Translations under genes and position numbers: made by a program | In this document: in pieces, positions 1 through 13,500 of the stretch | How positions within the stretch are numbered: position 1 is the first letter of the stretch | How the letters are laid out: each line of letters begins with the position of its first letter | Assembly: GCA_030267565.1 (NCBI GenBank) | Contig: BRXU01000008.1 | Coordinates: 1,178,001 to 1,242,000 of the forward strand | Length of the DNA: 64,000 bases | Reading direction: 5' to 3' | Source: Pleodorina starrii | Lineage: Eukaryota > Chlorophyta > Chlorophyceae > Chlamydomonadales > Volvocaceae | Notes under the pieces: generated by a model | What the model was told of the DNA's origin: nothing | The model's input: only the letters and a program-made list of their open reading frames with translations | Databases searched by the model: none

Positions 1-2192
1 GCGCCGCTAACCTGTCGCTGCACGTTGGCGGGGGCCCTCGGTGGCAGACGTTTACGCGGACCATTAAAAGCTACACGCGATGTCCCACTCCCTCAAACCA
101 GCAAGGACCATACGCAAGCGAAGCGCCGCTAATGATGTGGGATATGCTGCGGGGGGTAAGAAAAGAAGATACCACAGCGAAGGGCTGCGATACCGCAGCG
201 AGGGAAGGGTCGGAGATGGCTTTGTGTGCTGGCGGGCGTCACGCCGTCCGAGGCCAGCCCCTTCAGCTTTTCGTTTCCCGGGTGGGCGCGCAGCGTGCCT
301 GAGACGTGCAAATGTCCAGCCCGGACGCGGGCGCGCGCGTGCAGCTTTAATGGGGCAGGCTGGCCGCTCAAGGTGGGCGGGAGATGTAAACGCACCCGCC
401 ATGCTCCTTAGTGCCGCAGGGACGCTGCAGTTGATGGGTTGCCGCTGCTGGCTGCTGCCTGGAAGGCACGTGCAGGCAGCAGACTTAGGGCAGGCAAGGG
501 ACTCACTTTCGGGTCTGCCCTCCGTTGACAACTCACAGCGGAGTCGTTACTTCGCAGAATAAGCCTCCACTTTATGATATCGGGCCCGCAGAAGATAGTT
601 GCTGCTGACCAGGCCGACTCTCAGAAGCTGGAAGCCAACGGGCCAACGGTTTGCACATCAGCATGGTTAAGATATGCGTCTGCAGCTTCCGACGAACGCA
701 AACATCTCAAAACGTTTTTGACTTATACAATTTGCCCTTTATATACTAGGGAGGACAGGCAAGACAGGCACTTACAGGCACCTCAAAGCCTTCGCGTTCA
801 TCGCTGACATGCAGAGTTGCAGACACGCCATCATCCATCATCCATCCCGCAAGACCGGAGGCAGGGCGCCGGACACCGCGCCCAACTGCGAACTGCCGCC
901 GGGCCGGGCCATGCCAGGGCCAGATCAGGAACACCCTCCTGCAGGCACACATGCAGACAAAGCACCTTGAACAACCTCCCTCCTCCTGGCCTCACGCTCT
1001 GCGCTCCGCTAGTCGCCCCGCCGTCACCATCCGCCCAATTATACTGGTAACGCCGCCAATTGTTTAGCTGTACGCGCAAGTCTGCCGTATCTGGAGGGCG
1101 GTGTTGGGTCTTGTCGTAGCCGGAACGTGGGTTGAAGTCGAAGCGGCCAAGCCACCTACCAGCTGCTTTGCCACTAAGCGCCGCGTAGGAGGCTGGAGGC
1201 ACCAGCAACAAAGGAGCCGCAACTGTGACTGCCGAAGCAACAATAATAATAAGTACCGCCAAAGGGCCCAATTTCCAACCGGCCACAATTTGTCGATCGA
1301 CGGTCCCCATTTGGGACTACATGTCGTCGCTGCCTCAACCCCCACCAGGCCTCATTTCCTCTCCAGCTCCTTTTCCGCCTCCTCTCGCTTTCGCACCGTG
1401 TGCGCATTCGCAAAGCAATGGATGGCCCCCCCCCGAGCAAGCGGGCCTCCACCCCGTCTGTCGTAAAGTCACTGCGCTCCTAGAACCGTCAAAGCAGCCA
1501 GTTGTGAGCGCCGAGCAAATAAAGCCCAAGCAGGCCCTCCTAGCAACTTCCGAAGACCAGTTCCGGCCCCCACACCCCCACACCCACAACCACACGGCCC
1601 GCCTGGGCTGCGTTGTGGCGTGACCCGACCCGACCCGACCCAAACAAGCCTTCAACGCTAACCACTAAAAAATAATATTCAAAATATATTCATATAGTAT
1701 GAGCCTGCATGGCTGGCTGGCTGGGTGACCTGGTCGTCACCCCCCCTTCCACCACCCCCACCCCCACCCCCACCCCTCCCACCACCACCACCCGGGCCCA
1801 CCTTAGACACCCAGCCTCGCACACAGCCCCACCATCCACTCATCACTCCCCTGGCGCGCATGGTGCCCCAACATGCCTCTTTGTTTTGTTTCTGGTAGAG
1901 GCGGAGATCGCTCGCTTGCTTTCTTAAGAATGCATACACCCAAACACGCAAACACATGTATTATACACTCCAAAACGCGCGCGCGCACGCATCCCTATCC
2001 AAACAAACGCACACGTCAACTCACTCTCCGCTTTGCACTCCCCGTAACCACCCGAATCTTTTCGCTGGTTGATTGCTGCATTCGGTAATAATGACGCGCT
2101 TCACTCTCATGCCCCCCTTCCTGCGATAACTTGATCATACCACAACTAGATAATGCCACAAGTTGATCAATGATCATACATCATACGCCCTA
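1..2192. other. Intergenic 3' flank, no gene recognised
   Basis: Nothing here gives a recognisable protein in any frame. The frames that stay open are short and their translations show no domain. There are C-rich microsatellite stretches near 1740-1790 and a GC/CA-rich purine-pyrimidine stretch near 1975-1995. Two degenerate copies of a short motif (accgcagcgaaggg-like, about 167-220) recur elsewhere in the window. The segment lies downstream of the minus-strand cyclase gene, so it should contain that gene's 3' UTR. I found no volvocine TGTAA polyadenylation signal on the minus strand close to the stop codon. Confidence 0.5.
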
Positions 2193-5100
2193 TCATGCAG
2201 CCACAACGCCTGCGCTAACCAGCGGCACCGGCAGCGCCACCAGCAACTCCTCAATCAATCCCTTGCCGGCCGCCATCAGTGATGCCTTCTTACCCAGGCC
2301 GCCGCCCTCCGCCGCTGCTGCCCCCTCCGCCGCCGCCGCGGCGCCCCCAGATGGCTCTGCACAAGCGGCGGCGGCGGTGGCCGCAGCAGCGGCTCGCAGT
2401 TGCACCGAAACCACAGCCTGGCCCTCCGGCAGCCCCTTGAGCCTGTACAGCCCCAGATCAACCACCTGTACGGCAGCAGGAACCACCACAGCCCGCGCCG
2501 TCGATGCCAGCGCGCCCGCTGCCAGTGCCGCCAGGTAGTGCTCGTACACCAGAACGCTGCCGCTGGTGCCGCCGCCGCCGCCACCACTGCCGCTGCCCAC
2601 CGCAGCGGCGGCGGCAGTGGCGGGGTGTGATGGCGCCGCCGCTGGAGCCCCAGCGGCGGCTGCAGCCCCCGACGGGAGCACGGTCCCGGTCCGGGACCCC
2701 GCTGCAGCGGGGGCCGCAGTCACCGGCACCAGGCCGTTTACCGAAATGCTGCTAGCTGCCGGATCCGAAGCTGCATCCAGAGTGGTGACAGCGGCAGCGG
2801 CAGCGGCAGCGATGGCGGCAGGGGTGGTAGCGGTCCGAGGCGGGGCCTGCACACCGTCGCGGTCGCGGTCCGGGATCAACAGCCAAGGGCCAGAGGGCGG
2901 CGGCAGCAACAGAACATCGGCTACAGCCTCAGCCTCCGCCGCTGTAGCGGGGCCGCTGCCGCCCTCTGCTGAGGCATCTGGTGTTGCGCCATGCTGCCCC
3001 TGCTGTTGCTGCTGTTGCGGTTGCTGCCCCTGCTGTTGCACCAGCCCTGGAAACAACAACGCGGCGGTCGTGGCAGCTTTCGCAGCGGCGGGCGGCGGCG
3101 GCGGCGGCGGAGGCGCAACTGCCACCGCCGCAGCATATGCAGCGCCAGCCTGGCGACGCTGCTGTTGGCCGCTAGCCACTCGATCGAGGTCCGGGTTGTC
3201 GGGTTCAGGGTTGCTTCTGGGCGCAGGCGCGGAGGAGGAGCCCCCACCAGGGCTGCCACTCGAGCCGGGGTGGCGGGGGCCTGTGAGGCTGCCGGCACTG
3301 AGGTTGGTCCGTCGCGTTGCGGCTGCTGCAGCTGCTGCTGCCTGGGGCAGTGGCGCCGAAGCCGGCAGCTGGGCGGACTCGGTCAAGCCACGGACCGCAC
3401 CTGAGGGCCGGGCGGCGTGGATGTCCTCCTGGGCGGTGTACCCGGCACAAGTGGCATCTGCGATGTGGCGGGGAAGGCGGTGGCAGTGGGAGGGGATGGC
3501 GGTGGCAGCGGCAGTGGGCAGGGTGGGTGGCGGCAGCGGCAGTGGGCGGGGGTGGTGGCAGCGGCAGTGGCGGTGGGAATGAGCACCAGTGCTGCGGGGC
3601 AGTATAAGTGGTCACCGCCGGGTAGCCAGGTTAAGTCGGCAAGGGCAGGCAGGGTGCAAAGCGCGGAGGCACGGAAGAGGGCAGGGAGGGCAGCATCAGA
3701 GGTGCCGTTGCTCTGGGGTCGGGAGGGGCTGCACGCCCGCTATTACTACATCCTGGTGCTGATAGGAGACCGACAGGCCGTGGGCTTTAAGGTTTTAGGG
3801 TTTTATGTAACACGCGGAAGCACGGTGTGCGTGTGCGTGTGTGTGTGGGTGTGTGTGTGCGTGTGGAGGGAAGGCGGCCCACCGCCCACCGCCCACCGCC
3901 CACGCTTCGCTCACCTGCGGCTGCCGCAGTGCCCGCTGCAGCCGCCACCTCCGCAGCGTCCGCTGCGACCTGCTTCCACTCGCGCAGCACCTCCAGTCCC
4001 GCAGCCTTGTCCATCAGGATCTGGAGTGAGGGAGGGAGGGAGTGAAGAACAAGATACCGCAGCGAAGGGACGGAGACGGCGTTAGCGAGCGGTGTGTGTG
4101 TGGGGCGGGGTTTTAGGGGGTTGAGATTAACAGTCCATAGCGGACTGTGAAGAACGGCATCCGTTCCCGTTCCCATTCCCATTCACGTGCACATGTCCGT
4201 CCACATTCAAAATGACATGTCCCCAGGAGCCACTGCCCTCCACCACCCTGATCCGCAGCACCATGGCCCTCCCCATTACATCCCGCGCTCGTTGCCCCAT
4301 AACCTCTGATTGCTGCCCCTTCTAATCGGCAGCTGCCCCGCCTGCGGGCCCCCTGCACGTTCCCCTCGCCTCCCCTCCCTCCCACAACCCTCTCCCTGCA
4401 TGCCCTCCCCCTCCTTACAAAGCCCCCCGCCCCCCCCTCCCCTCCCTCACCTGCCCCGCCTTTGCCCCCGCCATGAGTCTGGCCGCCCGATTGACCATCG
4501 CCCCGAAGTAGTCGGCCCGGCCCGTGGTGGCGTGTGGCACCACAGACAGAGGCACTCCGCTGAAGATGCCCACCTTGGCGCGGAAGCCCCTGGGGGAGAG
4601 AGGGGGAGGGGAGGGGAGGAGGAGGGGAGGAGGAGGGGAGGAGGAGGGGAGGAGAAGGGAGGAGACGGGGCAGGAATTGAGCGCGGAGAAGGGAGAGCAT
4701 GGATGGGGTGGAGGGCGATGAGGTGCCGGGAAGGACGCAGAAAAGTGCGGTGTCGCTACCTCCTTCATTACGCCCCCAGACACACGCACACCCCAAGAAA
4801 CGGTGCCCGGCTCCTTCATCTGCCCTGCCGGACCCTCAACCCCACCCCACCCCACCCCACTTCATCCCGCCCAGAGCCCTCCCCCTCCCCCTCCCCCGGG
4901 TCCCAGCCCACCTCAGCACCGGTCGGCCATCCTGCCCCAGCACCAGGCGACCTGAAGCTTGCTCGAAAAGGTCCGCTGGCCAGTCCGCGTGCAGCAGCCA
5001 CTCGTGCAGCGCCAGCCCCGCCTCCGCCGCAACCCGTGGGCCACTGACCGCCACCATGAACGTGCACTCGTACTCCTGACACTCGTATGCGCCGTACATC

Positions 5101-8100
5101 TGCATTACTTCCCGTACAGCAGCGCAGAAGACCGCGCCGCTGCGCTCCGCCACCTCCAGGGATGCGTTGGCGACTGCCGAGTAGCCCGCGGGCTGGATGA
5201 ACATGAGGGACAGGCGTGGGAAGGAGGGCGCCTGGCCGGGGGGGCAGGGCAGCAGGGCTTGGGCTGCCCCGGGCGCGTCGAAGAAGCCGGGCGCCAGCTG
5301 CGCCTGCGACTTGAGGGGCGGCTGGTAGGCGGCGCGGTACTTGAGGTGCGCGGGGAGGAGCTGGATCACCTGAGGAGAGGGGCCGGGGGAGGGGGAGGGG
5401 GGGGTTGCACGGATGTGTGTGTGGGGGGGGGCGGGTGTGTGAGTGTGCGGGTGGAAAAGGGGGTTTGGTTCGTTGCACGTTTCGGTGTCAGCCTTTACTT
5501 GTCATTTGGGAATTGGGGAAAGGAGGTGTGGAGCGGGGTGATGCGGGTTGATTGTACGCGCTTTCCATTTGGGCGTTTCCAATCGTGATCGTGATCGCGA
5601 TCGCTATCATGAGATAACGAGATTGAGAGAGATCGAGAGAGAGATCGAGATACATCGAGAGAGAGCGAGATAGATCGAGAGATCGGGAGAGAGATCGAGA
5701 GAGATCGAGAGATCGAGAGATCGAGAGAGATTGAGAGATCGAGAGAGATCGAGAGATCGGGAGAGAGATCGAGAGAGATCGAGAGATCGAGAGAGAGATC
5801 GAGAGAGATCGAGAGATCGAGAGAGAGATCGAGAGAGATCGAGAGATCGGGAGAGAGATCGAGATCGAGAGATCGAGAGAGATCGAGAGATCGGGAGAGA
5901 GATCGAGAGATCGAGAGATCGAGAGATCGAGAGATTGAGAGATCGAGAGATCGAGAGATCGAGAGAGAGATCGAGGGAGATCGAGAGATCGGGAGAGAGA
6001 TCGAGATCGAGAGATCGAGAGAGATCGAGAGATCGGGAGAGAGATCGAGAGATCGAGAGAGAGATCGAGATCGAGAGATCGAGAGAGAGACGAGAGAGAG
6101 ATCGAGATCGAGAGAGAGCATACGAGAGAGGGACACTGTCCATGTCCGTGTCCGTGTTACCTCCCGGCTCAGGGTGGACACTGGGTGGATTGCGATGGGG
6201 AACGGGCTGGCGGGATGTCAACCAGCACGTAGGTGCGGGCGAGGACAGAGAACAGGGCAAGGCCGTAAAGGGGGTGGTGGGTGGGCTACAGGGCCCCTCT
6301 TTAGTGTCCTGTTACGTACAGGATCCTATACGTAACAATCTCTCCGACTTAATCCGAACGTCCCCGTTCGCAAGTACGTAATAAGGATCCCGGGAAAGTT
6401 CGAACCCGGATCTTTAGCGCGACAAAGAGCACTTAGATAAGGACATCAGTGTAATGGGAAGACATCCCTTACATACATGATTCTATAGGGTTAACATTTA
6501 GCATGTCAGGCATGAACACAAGGGGAAGGAGGAAAGGATGAGGGCCCTGCCAACTCCCGCAGGCAGCCCGGCGGAGAAGGAGAGCCCCTATTCTTGGGTA
6601 CCCCGCCACCCCCCCCTCCACCACCACCACCTGGAGTACCGTTGGGCCCGGGGCGCCACGCGCCTTGCGTGTGCCGTACAAGGCCGTACATACCTGCACG
6701 CCGTCGTACACATCGCCGTACGCCGGCCCGAGTGCTGGCACCTGCAGCCGGTGCACCCCCATGTCGATCACCACCAGCGCGTGGCTTGCCGTACGCCGTA
6801 ACACCACCCCGCCGCCGTCGCCGTCGCCGCCGCCGCCGCCGCCGCGGCCGACGGCAGCGGCGGGCGTGGCGGTGCCGTTGTGTCCGGATCGCGGTGACGG
6901 TGGCGGCGGTGGCGCCGCCACCGCCGTTGCAGATGCCTGGCGCTCAGCCGCCACCGCCCGGGCGTCGGGTCCCGCCACCGCCGCCGCCGCCTGTCGCCCG
7001 GTGGCTGCCGCTGCCAGTCCTTCTGGACCAGACGACCGCCCCTCTCCGGTGGACGACACGGCCGTGCCGGGCAGCAGCTTGGGGAGGCTGGGAGGATCGG
7101 TTGGGGTTCGGTTGGGATTCGGTTGGGTTTAGTGGGTTATATTGGCGGATCGGTGGATCGGTGGGCGCATCAAAGGGCCCGGGCGGCCCGCGGACCAAAC
7201 GGGGCATCATTTTTCCATTTTCATCCATGCGCCGTAATCAGAGCGGTTTCTGCCACTGCTTGCCGCTTCGCCTTTGGCAGTAAAAAGAGAGGAGAGTTCA
7301 AGCTATTTATGCCCTTTCTTTCGCTCTCACTTTCTCCTTGCGGTGGTTTTGCACCCCGTGATCCCGGTGACCTCTCAGGTGACCTCTCACAGTCTCAATA
7401 CACCCGCACCTGCGCATGTGTCTGCTCCGGTCCCCCAGCATCTTGCACGACAATGGAGACCGAGCCACTTCGTGCTCCGCCGCAGCCGCAGCCGCCACCG
7501 CCGCCGCAGACGACAGCACGTCAAACGTCGACCGCCGTCGCGCGAGGGCGGTGCGCTTGCGGGCGCCGGGACTGCCCGGGCCCGCACCTCCATCCGGACC
7601 CGCACCCGCGTCCGCGTCCGCACCCGGCGGCGCCGGCGGCCTCGCCGCTTCTGCCGCCGCCGCCTCAACCTCCCCCGGCATCGACTCGTCGACGTCTGAT
7701 CTCGCCTGGCCGTCCGTACCCGCGCCCGAGGAGGCGCTGATCAGGCGCTTGGAAGACAGCGACCCGGTGCGTTCCCATAGCGCCGCCGGCGGCGGCCCCG
7801 ACCCAGATGACCCGTGGGTCGGTGGCAGCCGTAGACCGCGCCGCAGCAGCCCCAGCCCACCGGCGAGTGCCGAAACAAGGTCCGCAGTGGCGCCGGTTCC
7901 GGTGCCGGTGCCGGCGGCGGCAGTGGAGGAGCCGTATGAGGGCCGCATGAACGACGTTTGACGGGGGTCGCCGCCGGCGGGATGTACGGCAGCCAGGATG
8001 CGGACGGGGGCGGCGGTGTCGTGATCCAGGGAGGGTTGCACGGCGGCGCAGCCAACGGCGCGGTCGGGGCTGCCTGGGGGGGATGGATGGATGGATGGAT

Positions 8101-9185
8101 GAGGGGTGGCGGCGGTGCCAAGGGTCGGAGATGGGTACCGGTATTATTATTTGTGGTGACCGTCGTTGTGGTGGTGGTGGTGGTGGTAGTGGTGGTGGTC
8201 ACTGGGATTCGGTATGGGCTGGGACAGCACTACGGCAGGAGCCCCATTACTTGAGGGTTTTAGGGTTTTAGGGGCAGGAACCCCAGCCACTGCCCTAAAA
8301 CCCTAAAACCTTAGCGCCCTAGAGCGCCTTCTACGGCCCCACAGAGCGCGCCCCCCCCAGCGCGGCCCCCCACGGCCCTTTCCCCCTCCGGCCCCTCCGC
8401 TGGGTTACCCGGTCTGTCCAGCTGGCGCTCCTGCACCGCCGATTTGCTGTACGGCTGTACGGCACTCGTCGTTGACTCTTCCTGGTCACAGACCGTCGTC
8501 GCCGCCATCGTCGCCGCCTGGGCCGCTGAGGGTGCGAGACCGGCCACCGCTGCCGCCGCCGCTGCCGTCGCTGCCGCCGTCACCGCTGCCGTCGCTGCCG
8601 CCGTCACCGCTGCCGTCGCTGCCGCCGCCGTGTCCTCAGCTGTGTTCGCCCTCTCCAACGTATCCTCCTCCTGCGGTGTGGCAGCGGGGGCCGGGGGGGG
8701 CGGCACGAGGCGGTGTGAGGGGACAGCATGGAGCAGCGCAGTGCGGTCGCGGAGCACAGCACAGCCCAGCATAGCGAGAAGCAATAAGAAGGCATAGCAC
8801 AGCATACCGTACTACCTCAGCGAACTGTTTTGGTATTCGCAGGCGGGCACATGCGCCTCCAGAATCTGCCCACTCGCATCAGAGCCACCTACTCTCCCAT
8901 TCACACCCGCCCGCCTGCCCCTCATCGCCTCGACCTCCCTCGACCTGCCTCCTCCTTTCCCCTTCTCCGCCTCCCCCCCTCCTGCGTCCTGCCCCACCTC
9001 ACCTCGGACAGATCCCGCGCCTCCTTGGCCCTCATGTTTGCCCACGAGCCCGTCACCTCCGGCGCCATCGCCGAGCGCAGCATCAGCACCAGGCCCTCCC
9101 CGGCGCCGCAACCCGCCGGCGGCAGCAGCGCCACACCCGCCAGAGGGCCCGACGCGCCGCGGGCGCCGCCCCCGACGCCGGAGCC

Positions 9186-9219
<34 letters not shown>

Positions 9220-10552
9220 CCCGCGTAGTCGTGCTGCAGCAGCACTGGCAGCGACATGCGGCTGCTGCGGGCGGTAAGTGAGGCGGCGCCGCTGCCGCCG
9301 CCGGCGGCAAAGTCAGAGGCGGCGTAGGTGATGTGCTGCAAGGCGGTGGTCACGGCACCTGGCCCTGCAGGCAGGGGGCCGTGAAGCAGGATGGCAATCT
9401 TTCTTATTTACCAGTGAAATGCGAGTGCCCGACCCGCCTTTCTCGGCACTCCTCCGCACCCCCCCACTTTGGGCCACTGGGGCGTTACGCTATCTGCCCC
9501 TATCCCCCCATCTCCGGAGCCAAACGGCCGGGAAAAGACATCACCGCTCGGTTCGCACTCCCTCGCTGCTTGCGCCCTTCCAGTCGTCCCACCTCAGGGC
9601 ACGCACAGACCCCTACGGTAATCCGGGGAGCTGCTCGTCGCCAGGCTCAGCGCACTTCCACCCTCATCCCTTCCGCCACACGCACCTCGCACCCGAGCCC
9701 AGGCCGCAGCCGCGGGGTATCCCGCAGCCGCGTCCAGGTCCATGACGGTGAGGTTGCTGTATGCGGATCGCCAAGGCCCACCGCCGCCGCCACCGCCGCC
9801 GCCGCCACCGCCTGCGAGCCCCGACCCCGTCGCGGTGCGAGGCAGCCGCGCAACCGCCCGGCCTGCGGCGACGCTGACGCCAACCGCCATCGCCGCCGCT
9901 GCTGCTGCCAATCCGCCGCCAAGGTCGCTGCCGCTGCCAGTCGTCACCGCGCCTGACGCCAGCCCCGTGAATCCGCCGAACGGCTCAGCTGGCGCCGCCA
10001 CCGCCGTCGCCGCCGTCGCCGCCGTTGCCGCTGCGGAGATGCCCTCGGCTCCCCCGCCCCCGCCCCCGTTTCCGCTCCTGGCACCTCCGACGCCAGCTGC
10101 TACAGCCGTAGCGGTTCCAGGTTGTCTTGGCACTACCGCCTCAGCCGCCGCCGCCGCCGCCACTGCTCCGGAACCACCCTCGCTGTCCTGCCTGCTGTCA
10201 CCGTCTCGGCTCTCCCCTTTGTGGATCGATCCCACCAGCAAATGCGTCGCCAGCTGCGTCGAGGAGAACCGCCCCCTCGTGGCGGCGCCGCCAGCCGCGG
10301 CGCCGCTGGCCATAGCGCCGCTGGCGGCCCCGCTGGCGACGCCACCGACGGCGCCGCTGGCGACGCCACTGGCGACGCCGCCGGACCCCGACGGCAGCGC
10401 CAGAGCCAGTGTGAGGCTGTCGTAGCCGCGACTCGCAATGGCGGCGCCCGGGGGACCCGCCGGGCGGCCCCCCACCGAGCCGCCAAGCTCCAAGCCCCAA
10501 CCCGCCACACTAGCCGACGCGGCGCCAATACCAAGCAGCTGCTGCTGCTGGA

Positions 10553-10583
<31 letters not shown>

Positions 10584-13500
10584 TTGTATCTGCGGGATCG
10601 GTTGTTGGGTCTGTTGAATGTGTCCACCGCCGCCGCCGGCGAACTGCTGCTCCTGCGCTGCGCCGCCGCTGATGCCAATGCCAATGCCGGCGCAGGCACC
10701 CCACCGCAACGACCCGGCGGCCGCGGCGGCGGCCAGGCCCCCCTGGCACTCATCCTCAGACGCCGCGTCGCCGTCGCCTCTAAGGTCTCCGCCGCCCTCA
10801 CTCTCGGAGGAGTTCGAGTCTCCGGTGGCGCCCCCAGCCAGCACGGGCGAGGTGTTGCCCGAGGCGATGGTGGAGGAGGCGAGGCGGTGAACCACCGCAG
10901 GGCCACCACCGCTGGTGCCGGTGCCGGCGCCGGCGCCAGGGTGCGGGTGGTGGGGACCGTAGTGGTGGTGGTAGTGGTAGGGCTGGTAGGGCTGGTAGGG
11001 CTGGTAGGGCTGCTGGAAGTAGTGTGCTTGAGCCTGGGTCTGCGCGTGGGCCTGAGCCAGAGCGGCGCGCAGGCCCCCGCCAGCACCGCCGCTGCCAGGG
11101 GTGCTGCCAGAGGGCCCCGGCTCCGGGGTGCCGAGCCCCATTCCCGCCCCGGGCCCCATCCCTCCCCCATATGCCGCCGCCGCCAGTGGCAGCGTTGGCG
11201 GCGGCAGTGGGGCGCCGCTGCCGCCGCGCCTGGCGTCCGGATTGCCCAGCGGCCCAGGGGTGCCGGTGCTAGGAGTGGGCCCTGCAGGCCAGGGTGCTGG
11301 CGCAGCCCAGGGAACCCCCTGTTGCTGCTGCTGCTGCGGGTGCTGCTGCTGCTGCGGTTGCTCGTTCCCTAAGTTCCCACCACGGCGTCGCTCGCTCGTC
11401 CAACGCCGGACATGGAAATAATCGTGCTCCATTGAACCCGGCTGTTGCGGTGGCAGTGCCGGCGGCGCGAGCCATGACATTGCCGGCGGTGGCGGCGGCA
11501 GCGGCGGCTCCCCGGCCTGGACCTGGGCCTGGACCTGGACCTCGCGGCCCTGCGGCCCGAAATGGTGAGTGGACTGGGGCCCTGACGGTCGAGGCCCGAC
11601 TTGGAGGGACCGGCCGAAGCGCTCCAGGAGGGGGCCGCCGACGCCGTTGGCTCCGGAGAACGCCCCACCGATACGTGCTGCCTGCAGAACCAACAGGGGA
11701 GTAGGCACGGACGTGTCTGTGTGTGGGGTGTGTGGGGTGGGGGTGGGGTTGGGCGCCGGGATGTGGAGCGGTTATGGCCGTTCCATTGGCTGCAGTTCGG
11801 TCTGGCACCGGCGCCGGCACCTGTCCCGCCCTACACAACCTGCTGCGGAGTGAGACAACCCAGCGCGACACGGATGTACGGCGCCTTTCTGCGTTGGGTT
11901 TGCTACGGGGCGGCATATACGGCCTCCTGGCTCGGCCCTCCAGCAGCCCTGCCCGCACACACACACACACATTCACAATTTCACATGCGCACACATACAC
12001 ACACACGTGTGGATCCGCCCAGCGCCCACCGGCAGCCCCGGCGGAGGCGCCTGGCCAGGACGCAAGTTGAATGAAGTTGACCTGCGCACGCCCCGCATCC
12101 CCGCCGCGATGGGCTGCGGCGCCGTCGCCGCCGCCGCCGCCGCTGGCAGGCGCGGTACTGCACGCAGCACCGGCGCTGCCGCCGGTGCCGTGGCGCCGTC
12201 GCCCAACACGTTGCGGTCCAGCTCCGCCGTATGCGCCGTCCTGCTGGTGACGAGGTGCCGGATTGCCGGCGCAAAGCTGAAGCTATCGCGCGCGGCCGCC
12301 GCGGCGGCGGCAGCGTCGCCAGGGTCCGCCGCGACGACGCGCTCCAACATCATCCGCTCTGGGCACGCCGCCGCCGCCGCCGCCAACAGGTCACGCTGCC
12401 GTACAGGACTGACGCCGAACGTCGCCAGGAGCGCCGCAGACACCGCGGCAGGCCCCGCCGCCGGCGGCGGCGTGCCAGCCTCCGGCAAGGACATCGGAAA
12501 CGCCGCCGTCGCCGCCGCCGCCTGGGGGGCAGCCAGCCGGCGCTGCGGTGATGTAAAGGGCGGTATGCGCGGGGAACACCCGACCGTCAGGGAGGAAGCC
12601 AGGGGCATCTGGAGGGGCTCGCGAGCTGTCGAATCGGCCGTCAGCAAGGTCGGGGCTGCGATGTGGGTCGGCCTGTTGCCGCTGGAGCCCGTAACGCTCA
12701 TCAGCAGATCCAGGAGCGTCTCGTCCTCATCCTCGTGCTTATCCGCCGCCGCCGCCGCGGCGGCCGCCGCGGCGGCGCTGGTGGCGGCGCCTGCGGCGCA
12801 GCCACCGCGCCGGCCCGTCGCCGGGATCAGCCCGGCGGCCTCTGCTATTTTAAGTGTCCCGCCGCCGCCTGAGCCGTTAGATGGCGACGGCGGGGTCGCT
12901 CGGCCGCCGCTGTGATCACCACCGTCCCGCAGCATCGACGGCAGGCGCGGCGGCGGTGGCTCCTCCGTCGCCTCAGCGATGGGCCCCGGCCCACAGACGC
13001 CACCGAACATCGGCGGCGCCGCCGCGTGCGGTGGCGCGTAGCCGAGATCTCGCCCCACCAGGCTGTAGCTCCCAATCCCGGCGCCGCCGCCAGAGCTGCC
13101 ATGCAGGAAGGACGCCCCGTTGATGCTGCCTACGTGATGCCGGTGGCGGATGCCCGGCGGCGGCGTCTCGCCGCCAGGCCGCTGCGCGTGGAGGTGCGCG
13201 TCGGCGGCGCTGACGTTGGCGGCGCTACCGCCGGCGGCGGCGCTGAAGCGGCCGCCAAACATCCCTCCCTGGAGTGTCACCGCCGCCATCTCACCATGAA
13301 AGTCAGAGGACGCGGCGCTGTTTAGGAATGCAGCCATGTGCAGCCGGGCCATCAGGGATGAGTTGGCATCGCTGCACGAGCCTTCCACCGGCGGCCGCGG
13401 CGGCGCCGGTGCACGCCCCGTGCCGTTTGATGATGTTGCCGCCGCCGCCGCGGCCGCCGTGGCGGCGGTGTTGGCGGCGGCGGTGGCGCTGGTGCGGGCG

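Noticed and set aside
2566..3582. Long plus-strand open frame rich in Ala, Pro and Gly
   Set aside because: It is the antisense shadow of the last cyclase exon. High GC removes stop codons from all frames; the minus frame fits splice phases and the cyclase closing motif.
5731..6381. Arg/Asp/Glu/Ser repeat frame resembling an SR protein
   Set aside because: It is a translation of the GATCGAGA satellite, and flanking cyclase exons join in phase when this is removed as intron.
6380..6480. tRNA gene suggested by a gttcgaac B-box
   Set aside because: Acceptor, anticodon and T stems do not pair; kept only as a weak SINE-like repeat.
8816..8865. Possible 50-bp cyclase exon with good splice-like ends
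   Set aside because: It ends in phase 2 while the next exon needs phase 0; joining 9003 directly to 8670 is in phase.
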